Below are positions 36,706 through 47,433 of a stretch of DNA of 64,000 bases, one piece after another (within the stretch, counting starts at the first letter, position 1; each line of letters opens with the position of its first letter). The notes under the pieces are model-generated. The model searched no databases and was not told where the DNA came from. It was given only the letters and a program-made list of their open reading frames with translations. The translations under genes were made by a program, and so were the position numbers. Location: NCBI GenBank assembly GCA_038363925.1, contig JAQQWL010000002.1, forward strand, positions 3,100,001-3,164,000. Direction: 5' to 3'. Source of the stretch: Apiospora phragmitis (Eukaryota; Ascomycota; Sordariomycetes; Amphisphaeriales; Apiosporaceae).

Positions 36706-37616
36706 ACCGTGGAAGTGGTGATTGGCTTCAGACAGGATCTCAGTAAGAAGTGGCAGTGAAAGGAGTGATGGTTCGTTTGGAAGAAAATGAATTAACAGGG
36801 AGGAATGGGAAGAGCTTTTATACCGTCCCAGAATTAAGATTCAGGTGCTTAGAACGAGGAAGTTCGACTCCGGGCCCAGAGTCCAGATGAAAAGCTTGAC
36901 ATGAAGAGATTTATACAGTATGTCTGCCTACGGTGGTACTGAGGGTTGATGCCTCAAAATGTGCGAATCCTGTACGGGCTGTGCCAGAGATGGAGTAGGG
37001 GGATGACCAACTGGCCCGAGGTACTAGAGGTTACCATGGTATGAGCAGATGGCCATGAGAACAGCCCCCATCTGAACCTCGTCTGGCAGAAACTCTACGT
37101 GTGACTGGATACGATGATACCTCTAGAATATTGAAAAGCTCGACGGGCACATGTTACATGGCCTGCAGAAAAACAGCCCGATGCTGTTTCATACAGATAC
37201 CCCTTCACCTCACGTCACGTAAAGATAGCATCGTCTCGGTCATCTCAGCCGTGATGGTCTACGTGAAGTGTCAATGATCAAGGATACGTTCAATGAGAAA
37301 AGGAAATATCTTGATGTTGGGCCCGATGATGTTCGACGACGAGACAACAGCCATAATATGGTTCACCAGTTTATTGGTTATGAACTCTATTCAGATCTTC
37401 GGGCCTGGTATACCAAAACGTTATTCCCATGCAGTGGTTGAGGCTCCCCCGTTGTGGGCAATGGACATTGAGGCAACTGCTGAGTCCCAAAATTTGTTTG
37501 ACAGTATTCTCATCAGAATTAGTATTATAACGCAAGACATACATTCGCCGTCTTTTTTCTTTTTCTATGGGACATCGATGCTGCGAGGCTTGACCTTCAT
37601 CAATAGAAAAACCATC
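36706..37616. other. Intergenic, no gene seen
   Basis: This holds the upstream flank of the unrecognised gene and the 3' flank of the phosphatase gene. No defended feature. Confidence 0.5.
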
Positions 37617-39772
37617 TCAATAAGCTCCGTTGTAAAAAAGGTACTCGCCCGTAGCAGTGTCATGCGTCAAATTCGTCTGTTTGACCTGTCCCCCCTTGAG
37701 GCTCCCGCTCTCGACCACGCCACCCAGAGCAGCAGCGGCGGCAACACCACCAAGTTCCGAAGAAGAAGATCGATGCAACGCGTTCTCGCCGTTGAGCAAA
37801 GTGAAGTTGGCGAGCGAGACCTCGTAGCCCTGGCGGATGCGGTTGGTGGGCACGCCGAAAAAGGAGGCGTTGATGGCGTCGTAGCCGATGCTCAGCTCGT
37901 AGTAGCCTCGGTAGTATAAGTCCTGCCACTGCAGCTCCGGGTTGGCGCCCGTGAGCCACGCCGACGCCGCGGCCGCGGCATCCATCGAGATGTTCTGGCC
38001 GAAGGGGCAGGGGGAGCTGACGGCGGAGCCGGCGAACTCGACGCCGACGGAGCCGGCGCCCGTGGCGGCGTCGTACGCGTGCTCGCCGAGCCAGACGAGG
38101 TCGCTGACCCAGGCGGCGTGCGAGTCGCCGGCCAGGAAGACGGTGTCGTTGATGCGGCCGTCGTACAGCGTCGCGAGCGTGCGGTTGCGGTTCGCCTGGT
38201 ACCCGTCCCAGGCGTCCCCGTTGAAGGGGGTCGCGGCCCCGAGCGCGGCGGACTCGTTGACGCGGCTAAATACGATCTGGTTGCCCACGAGCCGCCAGGC
38301 GGCGCCGCGCGATGACGAGTCCCGCAGCCGGCGGTAGAACCAGGCCTCCTGCCGTGGCCCCATGAGGGACCGCCCCGCGTCCTGGGCGATCTGGGCCACG
38401 TACTCGGTGTTCCAGGACAAGTCCGTGATGGAGCGGTCGTACTGGCGTGTGTCGAGCATGAGCAGGTCGAACAGGTCGCCGAAGCTGAACTGGCGCCAGA
38501 TGCGCAGGTTGTCGTCCATGTCCACTTGGCGGATGGGCATCCACTCGAAGTAGGCGCGTACGGCGTTCATCTTGCGCTGGTCCACAGATACCCCACCATC
38601 GCTGACAAAGGACTGCTCCGTGTTGTTGAGCCCGGATGCACCATCGCGGTAGGTATTATCCGATACCTCTGTTGTAGTCGTTAGCTCGGTTGAAGATGGG
38701 AAAAAGAAAGCGTTAGGATCTGGGGAGATGGTCTTACCGTGGTCATCCCATACGGGAATCCATGGGAAGTTCTGGTGGCTCGCCACCAAATCAAGATCTG
38801 TTCTGTAGGTGGCGATTCGCTTACGATAGTCGTATAGCCTAAAATCCACTGAATTAGAACACTACATAGAATATCAATGGGAGAGGCGTAGAGAAATAAC
38901 TCACGAGTAGATCTGCTTGTGGGCAGGGAATACGCCCCATGGAGTCGCCCCAGCCATACTCACCATTGCCATACTCGTAGATGTAGTCACCCAGATGAAC
39001 GACATAATCGACCGAGTCCTTTCTTACGGTATTACCATAAGCATTGAAGAAGCCAAACGCTGTTTGGGTTATTAGTTGCTACCACAGGTAAGGAGCTCAT
39101 TTCTTTAGGGGACTCACGGGAATTGGAGCAAGAGTAGATTGCCAGCTTGATCGCAGTGGTGACTTTGTCCTTTACCGAAGGAATGGTCTTGGTTCGGCCG
39201 ATAGGAGACGCGTTATTCGAATCGCACACGTTGAATTGGTAGTCTGCTCCTCTATAAGCTATGCTGCCACGAACTATCTCTAAGAAGATTAGAATTCACT
39301 CACAATAAGTCGTGAAAGACTTAAGTCGCTTCGCCTCGACCTTGACGGTCCAGTCGACATCCGAACTAGCTAACACCCTTCCCGAGTCGACCGCCTCTCC
39401 CTCGAGCTTCTCCGACGTGCCGATCTTCCAATCCACGCAAACGGGCGCATCGCTCTTCGCCACATAGGCCTCATTGTCGTGGTCATAGAGGGCGACGTAT
39501 CCACTGACGGTTACGTTGCTCCGGTCGTTGTCGCTTCCGATGGGGGCGACGCGGGACCAGAGGATGACCGAGTCGTCGTACGGGTCGCCCGACGCCACCC
39601 CGTGCGTGAAGTTGAGCTTGGCCGCGTCCCAGGGCGAATTGGGAGTCGTCCGCCGGGCTACCTTGCTGATGGACACCCCCAGCGCGGGATGGTGCAGCGA
39701 CGGCGAGTTGTAGTTCATGTTGCCGGTGAAAGCGGCCCCGCACAGGAGCGCGACATCTACTGAACGGACCAT
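37617..39772 (-). CDS. PhoD-like alkaline phosphatase/phosphodiesterase, five exons with one frame break
   Basis: This is a metallophosphatase of the PhoD family, probably secreted or vacuolar. Exons are 39772-39304, 39243-39118, 39059-38905, 38838-38738 and 38668-37617, with canonical introns. Motifs in order are GVASGDPYDDSVILWSRV, the metal-site HLGDYIYEYGNGEYGW, LYDYRKRIATYRTDLDL, PVWDDH joined to EVSDNTYRDG by the fourth splice, LLMLDTRQYDRS and FLAGDSHAAW. After GWGDSMGRIP in exon 3 the frame must shift by one base to reach HKQIYSLYDYRKR. The extra base is most simply one C of the CCC at 38921-38923, and removing it gives 633 residues. A non-consensus GTTATT donor (38900) paired with the acceptor ending at 38849 could also keep the frame. 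The N terminus is only weakly signal-like. Confidence 0.82.
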
Positions 39773-40322
39773 TTTTTCGAGACGGATGGCTGGCGATGAG
39801 TCTGGCCGCTGCTTGAGAAGGGTGTTGGCCGGCCTCCCATTATATAGGCCGGCCGGCCAGTCCTGTCGCGTTGTGTGGGCATGGTTTCCTCGTCATCGAT
39901 GAACGATGACAATGGCAGCTAAGCAGATTGGGCAGGTGTCCCTGTAGATCTGCATCCAGGCTCTGTTTGGATGCATGCAGATACTTTTGAAAAGGTTGGC
40001 ATGCTTGCTTTGGGCTATGATGTGATTTGGCCAACTGGAGAGCAACGCATGCAACCCCTGGAGGGTGTCACATCAATTCCATCACTTCGTCTGCCGGCCC
40101 GTACAATGCCAGATATGATAGTAGCTGACGGGATGCAGGAATTGGGCACGCTGTTCCTCGACGAGTTCTCGCTGTAGTACGTATGTATGAAAGAACCCAG
40201 CAAGTTACCGGTGTGTTGGTAAGGAGGTAGTAGTGGTATGTAGTGTTCATGGACCTGGCTGCCCCCCGATCGAAGGCTTCCACGGTGGAGCAGTGGCGGG
40301 AGACCAATCAACGGCGCGCATT
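39773..40322. other. Intergenic upstream of the PhoD-like gene
   Basis: This probably holds the phosphatase promoter and the 3' flank of the small two-exon gene. No coding exon was recognised. Confidence 0.5.
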
Positions 40323-40806
40323 TCAGCACGAGGTAATTCGACCGGCTCCTTCCCCAATCTTGACATCAACGCCAAGGATGATTAATGGCTGGGGCTCAGG
40401 GCTTTGATCAAATTGCCAGACAGGAAGCACGTGGTCTGAAAAGTATATGCCCGTTTCCTTGAGAAGTTCCTCGTCCAGATGATGTTGAGATGGGAAGGAG
40501 GCACTTTCGAGTCCAGAGCAACTAATCCCGCGTTAGCTTAAGCCCCGGGTTTCAACTTTCTGCCACGACCTAACTTACACATTCTTATGCTTACTTGTAG
40601 CATCTATCGTCTGCTAACTTCATCGTCCAATCACTCTGCCCACGCGAACCGCACCTCTTTTGCAAATAGTCGCGTGCGTGGGTTGTGCAGTCGAGATAGA
40701 TGGAGTCTCCGTCATTGGCTGGCCATGGCTGGCCACTCCGCACTAGACACTCTTGATTCGAAGGGTTTGGGTCTGTGCCCAATAGAAAAAGTGTAGGTAT
40801 TGGCAT
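40323..40806 (-). CDS. Unrecognised 136-residue protein, two exons
   Basis: Exons are 40806-40595 and 40521-40323. The 73-nt intron begins GTAAGC, carries GCTAAC 11 bases before its TTAG end, and joins the exons in the correct phase. The first exon reads MPIPTLFLLGTDPNPSN and later TTHARDYLQKRCG. The second reads SQHHLDEELLKETGIYFSDH and VWQFDQSPEPQPLIILGVDV, ending at a stop after RITSC. The second exon has no ATG and is missed by simple ORF calling. There is no signal peptide or membrane span. Composition and splice quality argue for a real gene, but I recognise no family. It sits between the phosphatase and transporter genes. Confidence 0.5.
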
Positions 40807-41313
40807 GGAATCTGCCAATCAACTCTGCCTACTTAATTTGTTAACCAGCGATCGCGTGGTACACGTGCATGTACATACTTCGCAGCCCATCGTACATATG
40901 TATCATACCAGATGAACCTTAGCAGAAGCTACACAGCCGAGGTCTCCCATTCGTCGTCGTTGAAGGAGACGGGTCCCATCTCATCGAACTTACCTTGTCT
41001 GCCTGCATGAAGATAGATCAATGGCTGGCTATGTGCTTCAGAGATGAGACAACCTTCGGTATGGACCAGCCTTTAACTGATTCTGGAAGGTAGGTAGCGA
41101 CCGCTATCGGTGAACTCAATCGCTTCATCCGCTATCTTCCTACGATATCCTGCCGTTACCTACCCCATCCCTTACCCTCATCCTGAGCCTAGCATCAAAT
41201 CTCCTTCTTGGTACAGCCTCCACTCATCTGAGTGGTAACCTCGCGCCGCAACCTAAAGAAAGAAATAGTTTCTATTTGCTCTTTGTCCCCTCGCTTCTGG
41301 CCTCATCCAGGCC
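40807..41313. other. Divergent intergenic region
   Basis: This is the likely promoter region shared by the two-exon small gene (minus) and the MFS transporter (plus). Nothing else is supported. Confidence 0.5.
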
Positions 41314-43313
41314 ATGGCGTCTATCGACAAGAAGTCGTCGCCGGACGGTGTTCCACGCGGCGATGCTGCTGCCAATGCCGACGTCGAGAAGCTGGGCTCG
41401 CCGCATGGCGACAACACATTGGCCATGGCCGATGGCGAGGATATCCTAGCCCTCCAAGACCTCGACCCAGCATTGAACATGAAGATGCATCTCGTCAACA
41501 ATGTACGTCCTGCGCAAATGTGGCCGGCATGATAGGTATGGGGGGTTGACCATCATCTACCTATAGGCAATTGACGAAATTGGCTGGACTAATTACCACT
41601 GGAAGCTTTTCGTTCTCAATGGTTTTGGGTATGCGCCGCTTACACGATGGCGAGAGTACAAACACTGATCTCATCATTCCAGCTACGGCGTAGATTCCTT
41701 GATTTTGCTCCTGCAGTCAGTCATTTCCACTTATGCTTTCAAGGAATTCGGGGAGAAGGGATATTCAGCTGGCTTGACAATTTCCGTTTACGGTAGGCCA
41801 CGCTCATCCCATTGTCACTTTTTCAAATCACTAGGGACAGAGGATACATGATATCATGTACCACAATAGCTGATGAGGATACTAGTTGGTATGCTCACTG
41901 GAGCCATCTTCTGGGGCATGAGTGCCGATATAATCGGACGTAAATGTAAGTGATTCTCCCAAAACAGAACCAAGGTGTCTGAATGTTCCACCATGCACTT
42001 GGTGAAAGCCTCAAGAGCTGGTGCTGACGGTACAAATCAGGGGCTTTCAACATATCTCTGTTCATATGCTCTTCAGCTGCCATTGTTGCTGGCGCTGCTC
42101 CAAACTGGCCATCGCTTGGCTTCTTCATTGCCCTGGTCGGGTTCGGCGGAGGTGGTAATCTGATTCTTGACACCACCATCTTCCTGGAGTACCTGCCCTC
42201 CAACAAGCAATGGGTATTGACCTTCATGGCTTGCTGGGGGGTCTGGGGCAAGCCATCACCGGTTTCATTGCCTGGGGCTTTCTTGGTTCGTACGCTCCTA
42301 ACTTGAAGATCATGCCGTCTGCTTAACTTTGAACCTAGTTCCCGCTGAGTGGAACTGTGCTTCGGTCGATAACTGCCCAAAGGCATCGAACTGGGGCTGG
42401 CGTTACACCATGTTCACGGCTGGAGCCTTAGTCTTCGTCATGTCTGTATTGCGAATCACCGTCATCAGACTCAAGGAGACGCCCAAATATCTCCTGGGCA
42501 TTGGAGAAGATGCGGAGCTCATCGAAGGATTGCAGGCCCTTGCAACCAAGTATAATCGGCCCTGCTCCTTGACCCTCGAAAAGCTGGAGGCATGTGGCAC
42601 GATCCGATCGACGCATAGCAAGAACCGATCTTCTCTGGGCGAACTGGCCGTCCATCTAAGAGGCCTGTTTGGGACGAGGAAGATTGCCCTGTCCACCTGC
42701 TTAGTCTGGTTCAGTTGGACTCTGATAGGTTTGGCCTATCCATTATTCTACGTCTTTCTCAAGTACGGTATCCGATTCTATACTGCACAAGTGGCATGCT
42801 GACTTGTATATCTCTAGTCAATACCTGGAGAGCCGCGGAGCCACCAAGGGGGTTAGCACGTACGATACGTGGAGGAACTACGCCCTCACTAATGTGTCAG
42901 GCATTTTCGGCCCTGTGCTGGCGGGGTGGATGTGCAACCAAAAGCTCCTGGGACGCAAGTACACCATGGCCATCGGGGCCCTGGTCACCATGACGTTCTT
43001 CTTCGCGTATACCGCCGTGAGCACGCCGGCGCAAAACGTCGGGTTCAGTTGCGCCATTGGCTTCTGCCTCAACATCTACTACGGCACCTTGTACGCCTAC
43101 ACGCCCGAGGTACTGCCATCTGCGCACCGGGCGACTGGCAACGGCATCGCGGTCGCGTGCAATCGGGTGATGGGTATCATCTCTGCAGTGGTGGGGACTA
43201 CCGCGAATACGGGCACCACGGCACCCATCTACGTCTGCGCGGCTCTGTTCGCCGGCTTGGCCATCATCAGCGTCATCTTCCCATTCGAGCCGTACGGACG
43301 CCGTAGCAGCTGA
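41314..43313 (+). CDS. MFS transporter (SVOP/sugar-porter-like), seven exons with one frame break
   Basis: This is a twelve-helix transporter resembling fungal SV2/SVOP-type and sugar-porter-like permeases. Exons are 41314-41502, 41567-41628, 41683-41792, 41886-41945, 42041-42285, 42339-42762 and 42818-43313. Motifs are GMSADIIGRKWAFN across the fourth splice (MFS motif A), GFGGGGNLILDTTIFLEYLP in helix 4, and a helix-10/11 block PEVLPSAHRATGNGIA. In exon 5 the frame is lost at a six-G run (42236-42241). One additional base there restores GLGQAITGFIAWGFL and the downstream splice phase, for a total of 528 residues. Without it translation would end early. All other splices keep phase, which favours a sequencing indel over decay. 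Substrate unknown. Confidence 0.82.
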
Positions 43314-43865
43314 ATGATGCCAAGCATTCCAAGGAGTTTGCTCGTGGAGGATTCATTCACGGGTGTTCCGGCATGACCAATCGAGGGCACCAATGCGTAT
43401 GGTGCTGGCTCCTCCATCGAACTTGGTAAGTAAAGCCAGAACAGATACAGGGCAGCTTAGTGGATGGTGGATCATTTGCTTTTACGATTTTCTCATGCTA
43501 CCCCCATATAGCACATAAGTGATAGGTGAGTTGAACAAATGATACCTATTAATCCATAAACCGTTGACATTGTGCGCTATTATGATCCGCCTACAAGCTG
43601 CATTAATTTACTCATTCAAGTACAAGAATGTGCCAATCCCGCTATCCCCTTTGAACGGATAATGGCCTTCTACTTGACCTTCTGGGGCGTCACATTGACA
43701 AGTGCAATCTCACGCCGCGTTGTCAAACTCGAATTTACTGCTTTTCTTCAACCACGTTTCAAGATCTTGCAGTTCTGGCTCCTGCCTCCGCAGAGCCTCG
43801 ATATCAACTCCATACTAAAGGAATGTAGATTAGCTTCTAAATTGGCCTCAATTTGCAGTCACGCC
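43314..43865. other. Convergent intergenic region
   Basis: This lies between the 3' ends of the MFS transporter and the NmrA-like gene. No gene or RNA was recognised. Confidence 0.5.
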
Positions 43866-44798
43866 TCATCTGAAAAGCATGGGCGGAAAGGAGAACATGG
43901 TGGACGGCGTGCGTTCTCTGTTGAAACTCACCCCTTTTTCCTCAAAGAAACGGAACATGGTGCCGACCTCCCCGATGGCCCACCGCACCCCCTTGCCCAC
44001 AATCCACGGCGCCTGCGGCAGCTCCCTCTGGCCGCCGCCAACCCGGCGGAAGACGTCGCGCGCCTCCTCGAAGCGCAGCTCCTGGCCGGCGAGCCCAATA
44101 GCACGATTCGAACCCAGCGTGGCGTCGTCGGGCCCCGCCAGCAGCGCCTTGGCGCCGAAGAGCCCGATGTCGCGCACGCTGACCACCTGCAGCGGCCGCT
44201 CCGCCGGCATAGTCGCCCACATGCTCGCGAAGACGGGGCCGAACAGGGAGCCCGGGTTCAGGTTGTCCATGAAGGCCACGGGGCGGAGGATGGTGTACTT
44301 GATGGGTGAGGGGGAGGAGGAACACAGGTCGCGCAGCCGTAGCTCGATCTCGTGCTTCGACTTGAAGTGCGCGATCTCGGTCGGGTTCTCCCACGAGGCG
44401 GCGTCGCCGCCCCGGTCCACGGACGAGAAGACGATGTGCTGGATTTTTCTGGCAGAGGAGGAAGAAGAGAAAACGTGCTCGAGCAGTGGCAGCGCTTGTG
44501 CCTCTTCGTTGGGCGGTGTCGTGTAAAGGAAGACGGCGGTGATGTCCGGGTGCGCCGCGAAGATGGGCGCCGTGTCCTTGGTGTCGCCCTGCACCACGGT
44601 TAGGCCCAGGGCCGGGTACTTGGACGTCAGGGCCTGGGCCTTGTGCGAGTCCGTGGCGGAGCGCGTCAAGGCGAGGATCTTGGGAGGGGTGGCCTTGTTG
44701 TCGTTAGCCGATATGAGCTTGGATAGGGCGGCTAGGACGGCGCCGCCTTGTTGGCCGGTCGCGCCGACGATGAGGAAGGTGCGCGGGCTGCTGCTCAT
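43866..44798 (-). CDS. NmrA-like NAD(P)-binding protein
   Basis: This is an atypical short-chain dehydrogenase of the NmrA/HSCARG type. Such proteins sense NAD(P) and act as regulators or reductases in fungi. The single exon encodes 310 residues. The N-terminal dinucleotide-binding motif is GATGQQGGAVLAAL (GxxGxxG) at residues 12-25. It is followed by LTRSATDSHKAQAL, VVQGDTKD, AVFLYTTPP, HIVFSSVDRGG and YTILRPVAFMDN, which are all in the family order. The tyrosine-lysine catalytic pair of true dehydrogenases is not evident, as usual for this group. It faces the MFS gene tail to tail. A role in nitrogen repression specifically cannot be assumed. Confidence 0.9.
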   Translation of the reverse strand: MSSSPRTFLIVGATGQQGGAVLAALSKLISANDNKATPPKILALTRSATDSHKAQALTSKYPALGLTVVQGDTKDTAPIFAAHPDITAVFLYTTPPNEEAQALPLLEHVFSSSSSARKIQHIVFSSVDRGGDAASWENPTEIAHFKSKHEIELRLRDLCSSSPSPIKYTILRPVAFMDNLNPGSLFGPVFASMWATMPAERPLQVVSVRDIGLFGAKALLAGPDDATLGSNRAIGLAGQELRFEEARDVFRRVGGGQRELPQAPWIVGKGVRWAIGEVGTMFRFFEEKGVSFNRERTPSTMFSFPPMLFR

Positions 44799-45478
44799 CT
44801 TGTTGCTGGTTTGGGGTGTATGTGGTTTCTCTGGTAAAAACCGAGATGTGTGGTGACAGGTCTCAGATCAGACCGAGCGATGCTGTGTGACTAGGTGAAG
44901 CGACTGGAGAGAAGGTAGCGGAGGACGGGACAGATTTAGCCCGCGGGCCGTCTCTAGCTGAAAAGTAATGAACGGCAGTTCTCCTGATTCTAGATGCCGA
45001 TGGGGGACACCTGTCATGAGGTCATCCTGGCGTTTCCCCAAGGCCCGGTCCGGAGGTAGCGCCGTTGGTTCGGGACCGAAAACCAGAGAACATGTGGGGT
45101 ATGCGTCCACGGTGTGACGGGGGCAGAGACGATCAACCAACCACCTACATCATCTTGCCTACTGTTTTAACCTTATTCAAGTGCCTATCGATGGCCGAGA
45201 TGCCGGGTATTTGTTCAACCTGATTTCTCTTATTTCCTGGTTGTGTAAATGCCTTTGAAGGAGTAGTATGACCAACAAGTGATACGCAGCACACCAGAAC
45301 GCCTCGAGATATACGGGGTATAAGCGATACAGTTCCAAGCATATGGATTTCAAATCATTTTAGATTTTATCATGGGCCGGGTACGCTTTTACGCCGACTA
45401 CCTGAATCCTACCAGCCACCAGCTCGGGTTGTTGCTTGCTGGAGACTGACCAGGAACAAACGAGACGCACTCGTTCCC
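44799..45478. other. Intergenic, no gene seen
   Basis: This holds the upstream flank of the NmrA-like gene and the 3' flank of the small secreted gene. No defended feature. Confidence 0.5.
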
Positions 45479-46007
45479 TTAGAGACAGGTGTCGCATTCA
45501 ACACAAGCCACGTACCAAACTTTGTGGTACGCCGTCAAGTCCAGCACCGGTGTAGAGCCGTTCGTGGGAGCGGTATACTCTTTACAGCCGGGATGAACGA
45601 AGCTTGTGGGCGGTTGGAAGACACCAAGTTAGCCATCGGATATCGAAGGAGAGAAAGGCTTTGGAGAGTATGTGTTTTGATGCGAAGGGGGCCGGTCACG
45701 ACTCACTCCCAGAACGTACACGACGTGCCCGCCTTTCCAATGAATAATGTGAGATGTCCGAGGAAGAAGGCCGGCAGCGTGTAGCAGTAGCGCGTATTGA
45801 ACACATACCCTTCACACGTGCCGGTGAGGTTGATGCCGGTGCAGATCCCCTGTTATTTAGGTAAGCACGAATTATTCAGCTGTCGCCAGAGTGAGTGCGC
45901 ACAGGACTGTTCGTTCTGGGACGGAGGCTTGAGGCCTGCGAAGAGGCCGCGGCGCTGGTCGAGAGACAGGCCAAGAACAATAACAATGCCGTAATCGACT
46001 TCATCAT
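45479..46007 (-). CDS. Small secreted eight-cysteine protein, three exons
   Basis: Exons are 46007-45903, 45849-45707 and 45602-45479 (123 residues). The introns are 53 nt (GTGCGC...ACAG) and 103 nt (GTGAGT, with a GGCTAAC branch, ending ACAAG). All phases agree. Translation starts at one of two adjacent ATGs (46007 or 46004) with a clear signal peptide: MMKSITALLLFLACLSTSAA. A short Ser/Arg-rich spacer follows. The mature domain then has eight cysteines in the contexts ICT, TCE, YCY, SCT, GCK, ACV, ECD and TCL, enough for four disulfides. There is no internal ATG-led long frame, so simple ORF scans miss it. It resembles fungal small secreted proteins in size and architecture, but I recognise no named family. 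A role in host or microbe interaction is inference. Confidence 0.68.
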
Positions 46008-46434
46008 GGACTTGTAACGGGAATGGAGGTGCAAGATAGCTTGGTCTTCGAAAGCAGAGAAGTGACGAGTTCCCACCCAGCCGTTGGCAATTACTTGTTT
46101 ACAAACTCGTATCGTCTGTCCTCTATTACAGCAACAGGCATGGAAGTTGAGGCCAACACAAGCACACTTGACAGACAGAGATATAGCACCATTGATTTGG
46201 GTGTGATTAATGTTGTTGTTATTTTACACATGTGTTATTATGACTCTTCCATCTTGGATAGAAGCCAGATTTCTTCTCATCATTCCTGAACAGAACCACT
46301 TGTCTCCAAAACCTTTCATCCAAATAACTCCATGAGCACAGCTATGCCGAGATTTTCTCGATATGATGAGAACAGGTGCCAAACACACGGGGTCGCCGCC
46401 CGATTCCTCCCCACTCAGTCACTTCCCTTACAGC
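46008..46434. other. Intergenic, no gene seen
   Basis: Probable promoter of the eight-cysteine gene, plus the 3' flank of the next gene. Both genes are on the minus strand. Confidence 0.5.
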
Positions 46435-47433
46435 TCATCTGGTAGATCCCACAATTCTCTCCGGGTATCGCTCTTCTGTTCCGGGACGGGGAGACATGTC
46501 ACCCCTGGGCCTGGCATCGTCCATTGCCGATAACCCGCCCCGACGCATGCGGTACTCGGTAACGCTCTCAGAGCAGAGCCACATGTTGAATTTCCGGAAC
46601 AGACGCCCAAAGGCACCGCGTCGCTTCTTGGGCTTGGGCTCGTAGGTGGCGGTGATGCCGTGTCGTTCGAGCCAAGTATTCCCCGTCGGCTGCTCTACGT
46701 AGCAACTATCGTTGACTTCTCGGGGTTGCTGCTGCTGTGGCTGTGGCCCGAGGTCGAACGTTATATGATCCGGTTGTGTTGGCTCTTGTGATGGTTCTTG
46801 TCGACGTCGGAACCGAGTAATCCCCTTTGGCTGCTCTGTGTGGTAAACAATGTTGCCTTGGAGCTTCTGCTGCTGCTTGCGGTGTTTTTGCATGAGCGGC
46901 GAGTCCATGAGAGAATCCAACGGGGAGGACCCCCAGTAAGGACCCCGGCTGTTTTCGATGCTGCTGGTGCTACTGCTGACCGTTGTTGAGCGTTGTGTGA
47001 GAATGAGAGAGAGGACAGTCTCGAAGAAAGCACGGAATTCAAGACGAATCTGCAGGCCTTCGGCCTTGCCATAGCCGTTATTGAAATGGGAGACCCCCGA
47101 GAGGGCGAGGCCGTAGAGGTGTTGCACCTGGTCATTGCGCTCCTCGATGAAGTCGGGCCTGATGCAGGTGTTAAGGCGAACCATGAAATTTTCCTTGGAG
47201 TCGGACACCCAGGGCTTGTACTCCATGTGCTGCATGATTGCCTGTGCTCGCTCGCGGGTGCTCAGATCGTTGCCGATCCAGGCCTTCCGGAGCGAGTATT
47301 TCCGATCTATGGTGCGTAGGTTGGTAATAATGTCCACCATATAGAAGCTGAGATCTTCTAGTAGCATGGTGGGATCGTAAACCCAGTCTGGGCAGGGGAA
47401 CTCCGAAGCGGTGTTTTCGATTTGACAAGACAT
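46435..47433 (-). CDS. Unrecognised 332-residue protein
   Basis: A single exon starts at an ATG (MSCQIENTASEFPCPDWVYD). The N-terminal half is mixed helical with FYMVDIITNLRTIDRKYSLR and a hydrophobic FRAFFETVLSLILTQRS segment that is too polar around its edges to call a membrane span. The C-terminal half is Gln/Arg/Pro-rich and low in complexity, with a basic KPKKRRGAFGRLFRKFNMWL patch that could be a nuclear or membrane-surface signal. A CYVEQPTGNTW segment echoes an earlier HTEQPKGITRF, hinting at an internal duplication. No domain was recognised. It is likely lineage-restricted, like the 34.8-kb gene, though the two share no visible similarity. Confidence 0.62.
   Translation of the reverse strand: MSCQIENTASEFPCPDWVYDPTMLLEDLSFYMVDIITNLRTIDRKYSLRKAWIGNDLSTRERAQAIMQHMEYKPWVSDSKENFMVRLNTCIRPDFIEERNDQVQHLYGLALSGVSHFNNGYGKAEGLQIRLEFRAFFETVLSLILTQRSTTVSSSTSSIENSRGPYWGSSPLDSLMDSPLMQKHRKQQQKLQGNIVYHTEQPKGITRFRRRQEPSQEPTQPDHITFDLGPQPQQQQPREVNDSCYVEQPTGNTWLERHGITATYEPKPKKRRGAFGRLFRKFNMWLCSESVTEYRMRRGGLSAMDDARPRGDMSPRPGTEERYPERIVGSTR

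Noticed and set aside
38079..38315. Frames antisense to the phosphatase gene
   Set aside because: Shadow translation; the minus strand carries conserved PhoD motifs throughout.
39773..44798. Phosphatase, transporter and NmrA-like genes as a biosynthetic or nutrient cluster
   Set aside because: No core synthase, mixed orientations and no shared motif seen in the promoters; adjacency alone is not evidence.
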